Shown piece after piece: positions 20,901 to 25,828 of a stretch of 25,828 nt of DNA (positions within the stretch are counted from its first letter, which is position 1; each line of letters opens with the position of its first letter). Origin of the DNA: Lingula anatina (lineage: Eukaryota > Brachiopoda > Lingulata > Lingulida > Lingulidae); assembly GCF_001039355.2 (NCBI RefSeq), contig NW_019774580.1, positions 296,097 through 321,924 on the forward strand, in the 5' to 3' direction. The notes beneath the pieces are model-generated. The model was given only the letters and a program-made list of their open reading frames with translations. It made no database searches and was not told the origin of the DNA. The position numbers were made by a program, and so were the translations under genes.

Positions 20901-22452
20901 TTTCACTAACAGAAGTAGCAAGTAACGGATCGCATAGGGCCAGTTTTAATGTATCACCTTTGAGATGGATACGTGGTTCAACCATTTTCGTTACCTCCGC
21001 CAAGGAGGTTATGTTTTCGCCTACATTTGTCTGCCCGTTCGTCACCAGCGTAACGCAAAAGTTATGGATGGATTTTGATGAAACTTTCAGGATTGGTGAT
21101 GGGCTAAAGTGGTTAGAGTTTGGTGATGCTCCATTAATTAATAAATAAATAAATTAATTAATTACTAATTATTAGTCAACAATTTGTCTTGGTGGAGGCA
21201 AGGAGTTATAACTCCTTGGTGGAGGTTTGCGCTCGTTAAGTGCTTTTCTACTTTATTTTAGTTTTTATATTCTCGATGCTCAAATCCGATTATTGCCGCC
21301 GGCACCACATGTTACGAAATAGAATGAGCCCATGAAAAAACATATATTGTTTTAATTTGAAATAGATTGTGGAGGTGGTTGGCTTGCATAGATAATAGAG
21401 ACGGTTGCCTTGATTAAGAAAAGAAATTACAATTAATTTATAATATAACATACATAGGTCATAGGTGTTTGTATTGCAGTACAAGCCAAGTATTTAAATC
21501 TTAATAATCTAATATTTGAAGAAAGCGACTCGGAAGACATTTACTGGCAATTTCTTGATTGTTATTTCTTCGCTATTTCATCATTTACTAAAACTATTGT
21601 TTTACTTTTACAGACTGCGAAAACAAAGTGTGTCTGAATAGTGCGACAATGCATTACAATAACTGTAGCTGCGACTGCTTAACCAACAGTTATAAACCTT
21701 CAGACAACTGTGCATGTAAGTTGACCTTTTTTTTCTCTTTTTCCTCCTTTTCCGGGCTAGCCGAATATGAGAACTAAATTTACAATGTGCATTTCAACGG
21801 GCATTTTTATTGCAGTGAACTGCGATGAAGTGAAAGACGAGTACTACTGCGGTAAATCGGCAGGATACCTATCCATGGCAGACTGTAGGAAATATGCCGG
21901 TACAACAGTCTCTTGTCCTCACCAGTGCGATGTGTGTCCATGTAAGTGACTGTGCATGGGTGCTAGATATCAGTCAGTGCAATGTTGTGAACTTCATCAA
22001 ATATGAACTTTCAACTATTATTTTTTTTACACAAACGTGACTTTTAGTAGCTACCAAAATTGTAAAAAACGCTGCTCTGGTGAGTCAGAAAATGTATTAA
22101 TTAATTGACATCTAGCAATATTTACACTTTTCTATTTTTTCACTTTTTATGTGCAAGTGAACAAAGGGTATTCTATTTTTGATCAATCAGAATTTACGAC
22201 ATAGCCCTTAAAACCGCGAGTTGAGTTTCTTTTTCTTTTTTACAAGATAAACACACACGCATCTTCATTTAATTTTTTGTTTGTTTGTTTTAACAAGACA
22301 CTTTACGTCCATATTTAATTTCAGGGGCTGGTTCCAATTACACAGAAGGCAGTGTTCCTATTCCGGAGAGTTCCGCACAAAATCTAAGTGTAACAAGCCA
22401 TGTGCTGATCTTACTCTCTCTTGCCATAAAAGAAGCTCTTACGATTTATTAG
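13991..22452 (+). CDS. Secreted CAP-superfamily protein with EGF-like and ShKT-like modules, ten exons
   Basis: A CRISP/venom-allergen-like CAP family member; its function in this animal is unknown. Exons: 13991-14036 (or alternative 15913-15958), 18409-18507, 18933-19030, 19486-19576, 19774-19913, 20264-20352, 20597-20682, 21614-21715, 21816-21941 and 22325-22452. They total 1005 nt, giving 334 residues plus stop, and every phase closes. In copy 1 an in-frame TGA (13940-13942) precedes the start. Residues 1 to about 22 form a signal peptide. The CAP domain covers about 50-190, with HNELR (62-66), H102, GHYTQLVW (154-161) and YVCDYGPAG (181-189). The position usually Glu in GEN is Gln118. A Cys-rich hinge (204-216) precedes an EGF-like module (218-249) and an ShKT-like module (253-291, ending C-x3-C-x2-C). 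The tail has N-glycosylation sites N297 and N312 and a short hydrophobic end, possibly a weak GPI signal. The exon 3 acceptor is poor but is the only one in phase. Confidence 0.9.
14904..16825 (+). repeat. Tandem duplication, copy 2 (CAP upstream region plus exon 1b)
   Basis: This is a second copy of 12994-14903 joined directly after the T-run/G-run junction. It ends in its own T21/G13 tract (16792-16825), beyond which unique sequence (TCTAGTCACGGG) resumes. Differences from copy 1 include 6-bp and 15-bp indels, single-base substitutions and homopolymer length changes. Their density is compatible with either a fairly recent duplication or two diverged alleles. Confidence 0.95.
15913..15958 (+). 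other. Alternative first coding exon 1b of the CAP gene
   Basis: It encodes the same fifteen residues as exon 1a (MVRPTHLALGALFLC plus one base), with one silent difference (TTA to TTG for Leu12). It has the same TGTG|GTATGT donor, so it can splice to exon 2 in frame. It has no splice acceptor of its own and can only serve as a first exon from a second promoter. One fewer A upstream removes the in-frame stop seen in copy 1, but no ATG precedes it, so the start remains 15913. Confidence 0.75.
16826..18408 (+). other. CAP gene intron 1, unique part
   Basis: Non-coding sequence between the duplication and exon 2. I see no exon, RNA gene or clear transposon. A C9 run followed by TA6 occurs at about 18257-18272; read on the minus strand this resembles the T-run/G-run tracts. 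The open frame at 17445-17648 is AT-rich and unrecognised. Confidence 0.6.
19387..19440. repeat. C-run, (CT)n, GT and (CG)n composite tract in CAP intron 3
   Basis: A C-run, a CT-dinucleotide stretch, then GTGTGCGTGTGTAC and a run of CG dinucleotides (19424-19438) lie about 45 bp upstream of the exon 4 acceptor (19485). The homopyrimidine part and the alternating purine-pyrimidine part are of the kinds that can adopt triplex and Z-form DNA respectively. Confidence 0.85.
20075..20140. repeat. 13-bp inverted repeat, hairpin in CAP intron 5
   Basis: GACCTTCCCCCTT (20075-20087) pairs with AAGGGGGGAAGTC (20128-20140) with one mismatch, across a 40-nt loop. It could be a transposon remnant or simple sequence. 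No function is suggested. Confidence 0.5.
20993..21226. mobile_element. About 234-bp MITE-like dispersed repeat in CAP intron 7
   Basis: Terminal inverted repeats: ACCTCCGCCAAGGAG (20993-21007) and CTCCTTGGTGGAGGT (21212-21226), one mismatch. Near the right end CTTGGTGGAGG occurs twice (21188-21198 and 21215-21225) around a 20-bp perfect palindrome (21199-21218). The left part (AAGGAGGTTATGTTTTCGCC, then GTTATGGATGGATTTTGATG) is a repeat I recall as widespread in marine invertebrate genomes. The open frames across it (20782-21045 minus, 20897-21148 plus) are part of the repeat, not genes. Confidence 0.7.
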
Positions 22453-24245
22453 AGTAATAGGGGAAAATAAATGACTGAAGACTAGTCTTACGTGGATTTT
22501 GGTTGCTAGTGAAAACAAGCCACCGTTACTTGAGGATCAGTTCTTAATTAGATATTTTTACAAAGCAGCAAGAGGACAAGGAAATGACGCTTATAATCGA
22601 TTTCAATATCATTACGAGCCGAGTGGGTAAGACGAGGAAAGCATATACATTTGTAGTAAATTCTATTTTTTGCTTTCGTTTTTTGAAATTGTTTGTTCGA
22701 TCGCACAAGTCACTGGAAAAGTGGAATTATTTGTAAATGATAAACGCATCTTGGTTTAAAAATGTATGATTGCACGTGAGATTTTCGAACAATTTTTATA
22801 TTTCTGCTTTTCATGAAGACGCTTTTTAAAGACGTTCACAGCTTTGATTCCATACATATTGTAGTTCGAGTGCAGAAAACATTACTTTTTTTTAATGTTA
22901 AACATCCTAGGATTCTTAGACGTCATGGTCTTGCCAAAACTTTCTGTGATATAGGATTAGCCATTAACGTTTTAGTCCGTTTTACGTAGTATTATTCTTT
23001 TTATATACGATGTTCACAAGATTTTTCTGTTATAGACACGATACATAGACCCTTTTGGTGGGTTCTAAATTGAACGTAAGTTAAAATAGGATTTCCAATT
23101 GTCTGCAAGGCATTCTTTTCCTCCAAACTGCAAATAAATCGGTCTAAAAGTAGCCTACTAGTCCTTGTAGTCCGTATGTCAATAGAAAGGCATTCATAAC
23201 AATAAATTTAATAGAGGAAAAGTACCTTGAACTGCAAAATACTAAAAAAAAAAAAAAAAAAAAAAAAAATTTTTGCATCGCCTAAAACCCAGGAAAAGTC
23301 TCAGGAACAAAATGCTGTTTTGAAGTATATTCAAAACACTTTCCTTTATTTTCAAGCAATTTCAGGTATAAAAATATTCAGAACACTGAGAAGAAATTTA
23401 ACACACTGTCATTTATATAATTAAATGAGATTTTAACAAAATTAATATAAAAAACCAAGAGCTTGGCTGGCCAAATGTAAAAAGAAAAAGTAAAAAGCAG
23501 TTGTGATCAAATGCCTCTTGAACTTTCAAAATATAATCACTAAAATGTGATAGAGGTTAATGCTTAAAAGGATGCATATACTATATTTTAAACAAGTATG
23601 GTATATAAGTTGCAACTTATCTTTTTTGAGAAATATCTTGTTGCCTAAACAGCAACTACTTGATATTTTGAAATTCTATTCAGAGATTACCAAAATATGT
23701 TACTATTTTTTGCAATTCTTATATTTAAACAGTATAAAAGATTCCATGAAAACTGATATTGATTACATTTTAAATTCCTTTTCTTTCAAGACCAATGTTA
23801 ACTTTACCTAAAATGTTTTCGGCACTGCATCTTAACACATTTCCAATATAACTTACATTTAATAATTACTATCTCTTGACATCATGGAGCTCCATGCATG
23901 AGCTTGAATTTCGATGTATTTCAACAATTTAACAAAGTTCAAACAATTGACACATTTAAGTTGTGTAATGCACTATATCATTTTAAACAAAATACCCTCA
24001 TGCCTTATGATGACCATTGGAAAGATCAATTATAGATATACTGTAATTTTACACTCATAAAATAAAGATTTAATAAATAAATAAATAAATAAATTCCTTT
24101 AAGCACCCTCCAGTTGACATTACCATCCTCACACATGTAGAAATTCCTCACTTGCATGTATACATGTGAGTGGTAATAGTGCAACATAAACTAAAATTTA
24201 ACTGCACTTATATCATATGGCAAGCAAAAAAAATTAAACCTGCTT
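22453..24245. other. Convergent intergenic region between the CAP and sulfotransferase-like genes
   Basis: It holds the 3' UTRs of both tail-to-tail genes. AATAAA occurs 14 bp after the CAP stop (22466-22471) and again at 23133-23138. A 26-base A-run lies at 23244-23269, and a (TAAA)n run at about 24072-24094. The A-run could be a retroposed tail, but no element body or target duplication is evident. No further gene is seen. Confidence 0.6.
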
Positions 24246-24944
24246 TCATACTTGAATTCTGTATTCTTTAAGTTCCTCATACAAAGGCATGTTTTCTTGT
24301 ATGCTTTCCTGCACCTCTACTGGTAAATCATTCAGGTCAGGTGGTTTCTGAGATGATACCTCTTCAAGTTTCTTAAACCCTGTGCTTGTTGTCAGTTCCT
24401 CGTACCACCCAGGCCAACGGTGCCAGTGAGTGTCCTTGGTGGAGCCTGCTTCCCACTGTAACATACTGGGGACGAATTCTATCCCTGTTAATGAGCAGTA
24501 CCTTTTCACAATGCCAGCTAGAAAAGCAGAAGAAAAGATCTTAAGTAATATCTGAATAAATATTTCGGATTAAAGAGACTCATCTCAATCTGCTATTACG
24601 GTCCACTATTAATGATGACTTGACTGACCTCATTAAAAAATTAAATAATAAATTAATATTAATTTGGAATTTTATCCGTATGCCAAATCAAATCATTTGG
24701 AAATTTAATCCTGTTTCTTTAAAATTCACATGCATTGACTATTCTTAAAAATGTCCTATGAAGCAGACCAAAAATACAACAAAATATCAGTTGTGAAGTT
24801 ATGAAAATAACCTGGATCATTCAAAAGATCATCTGCATCTATCAACACTGGGGTCTGGCCAGTTTCTTTCTTGATCAAATGGAACAATTGATGTATGGGT
24901 TTATAGGTGGCTTCCAGTTTGTCAAAATGATCACACCCTTAAGA

Positions 24945-24981
<37 letters not shown>

Positions 24982-25784
24982 CACATAAGAAAACATTTTT
25001 CTACCTATGCAAGAAATAATACTTTGTTAAAATAAATTCTACATAACCTTAAAAATATTTTTAAAAACAAATAAGCAAAACACTTGAAAAATTATATGAC
25101 ATTTCAATTTCAATGAAAATATAACTCTTTAAATAGCAAAAAACAATAAAATACAATAGATTCAATACCATTTCTCTCTTTATCAGTTAGACACTTGTAC
25201 AGATCTGGGGTTGCCTGTTTTGGGTTTCTTATCAGAAAGGTGTGTTGATAACCAGAAGGTATATAATCCATGGTGTCCAACTTGCCCATCAAATAAACAG
25301 CCATTTCTTTACCAAAAATTAGATCAAAACCTGAAAATAAAAATAAAAATAAAAAACAATATAATTGCTTATCTGAAAATATTTTTCATGTCTGAGTTTA
25401 AATTTACATTATGCATCTCAAAACTAACTGCATATCAAATGGTTAAAAAAGTCCCAAACTTTGAATTTTATTTTTCAAAAACTATCCAAAACAATAACAA
25501 CTTTACATATTTTTACACTACACTACACTACTTCATAATATTGCCTCCACTAAAAAATTTTGATTCAAAACATTAACAAGAACGCATTTTGTACAAAATA
25601 CCAGTGCACAACTTAAAGTTCTAAAAGGCATTTTTGTCTCATTTACCTGGGTAGTCCTCCTCATACTCAGCTTTACTCTTTTTGAAGTTCCCAGTGGTGG
25701 ATGAAAAATTGGATGTGTCAACTCCATCAGAATATCTGTTGCTAAGTCTTTCTTCTCCAAAGTAAAATGGCTTGAAATTCCTTT
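24246..25784 (-). CDS. Sulfotransferase-like protein, 3' four exons, 5'-truncated by window edge
   Basis: Probable P-loop sulfotransferase of the group often mislabelled 'branched-chain-amino-acid aminotransferase-like' in invertebrate genomes. Minus-strand exons in transcript order: 25784-25647 (start uncertain, up to about 25794), 25330-25169, 24937-24812 and 24517-24246, ending in TGA at 24248-24246. Splice phases match at all three joins. Supporting stretches are FYFGEER followed by a variable Ser/Lys-rich segment, then HTFLIRNPKQA (typical of the strand holding the PAPS-contacting Arg/Ser), PVLIDADDLLNDP, and near the C-terminus LTGIEFVPSMLQWEAG. The N-terminal PAPS-binding loop is not in the window and must lie right of 25828. 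The ATG at about 25800 is not a credible start because the protein would lack that loop. The family call comes from memory of motifs; the substrate is unknown. Confidence 0.75.
24949..24978. repeat. (AT)15 microsatellite beside a splice acceptor
   Basis: Fifteen AT dinucleotides lie 5-6 bp from the acceptor AG (24939-24938, minus strand) of the third visible exon of the sulfotransferase-like gene. They occupy the place of the polypyrimidine and branch-point region. Confidence 0.9.
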
Positions 25785-25828
25785 CTAGAAGAAGCTTCAT
25801 ATGTATTTTTAAATTAAAGGGTTATCTT

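Noticed and set aside
20782-21148. Open frames on both strands in CAP intron 7
   Set aside because: They overlap the dispersed MITE-like repeat and have no splice or family support.
21767-21815. ATG-led frame running into CAP exon 9 as an independent small secreted protein
   Set aside because: The upstream part is intron ending in TTTTTATTGCAG. The Cys-rich portion joins exon 8 in phase and completes the ten-exon gene.
23244-23269. A26 run as the tail of a SINE or processed pseudogene
   Set aside because: No upstream element body, no RNA polymerase III boxes and no target-site duplication that I can see.
25794-25800. ATG near the right edge as the start of the sulfotransferase-like gene
   Set aside because: A protein starting there would lack the N-terminal PAPS-binding loop. 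CTTCTTCTAG just inside looks like a splice acceptor, so upstream exons probably lie outside the window.

Overview
The window is animal nuclear DNA. It has AT-rich introns, GT-AG splicing, many microsatellites and short transposon-like repeats, and only three recognisable genes in about 26 kb. Gene content (JMJD6 orthologue, a CAP/EGF/ShKT-type secreted protein, a sulfotransferase-like gene of a family expanded in invertebrates) and the style of the repeats suggest a marine invertebrate. An invertebrate deuterostome such as an echinoderm, hemichordate or lancelet is my best guess, but the phylum cannot be fixed from this sequence alone.

Region 1 (1-11258): a TATA-less upstream region with a CCAAT box and an ETS-like site leads into a complete nine-exon JMJD6 gene on the + strand (CDS 667-9796, 426 codons). 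All splice phases close and all iron and 2-oxoglutarate ligands are present. Its last intron (about 4 kb) holds most of the oddities: a candidate alternative 3' exon, a small fold-back element, a long hairpin, an identical 53-bp copy of the end of exon 5 with its splice donor, and a duplicated two-part repeat. 3'-flanking sequence with several AATAAA signals follows.

Region 2 (11259-12993): a 669-bp MITE-like element flanked by TTAA and full of CATTC-type subrepeats, then non-coding sequence with a GT microsatellite.

Region 3 (12994-22452): a ten-exon secreted CAP-superfamily gene (334 codons; signal peptide, CAP domain, Cys-rich hinge, EGF-like and ShKT-like modules) on the + strand. Its upstream region plus first coding exon lies in a 1.9-kb tandem duplication (12994-14903 and 14904-16825). 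This gives two alternative first exons with identical signal peptides. The junction is a T-run/G-run containing an N, so the duplication may be real or may be two haplotypes placed in tandem by the assembler.

Region 4 (22453-25828): tail-to-tail with the CAP gene, the last four exons of a sulfotransferase-like gene on the - strand. The 5' part, with the PAPS-binding loop, lies beyond the right edge.

The three genes have unrelated roles (nuclear protein hydroxylation, secreted Cys-rich protein, probable sulfation), and nothing suggests they act together. I did not find a new multi-gene system. The most useful leads are the duplicated promoter/first exon, the copied JMJD6 exon fragment, the intronic hairpin and the alternative-splicing candidates.
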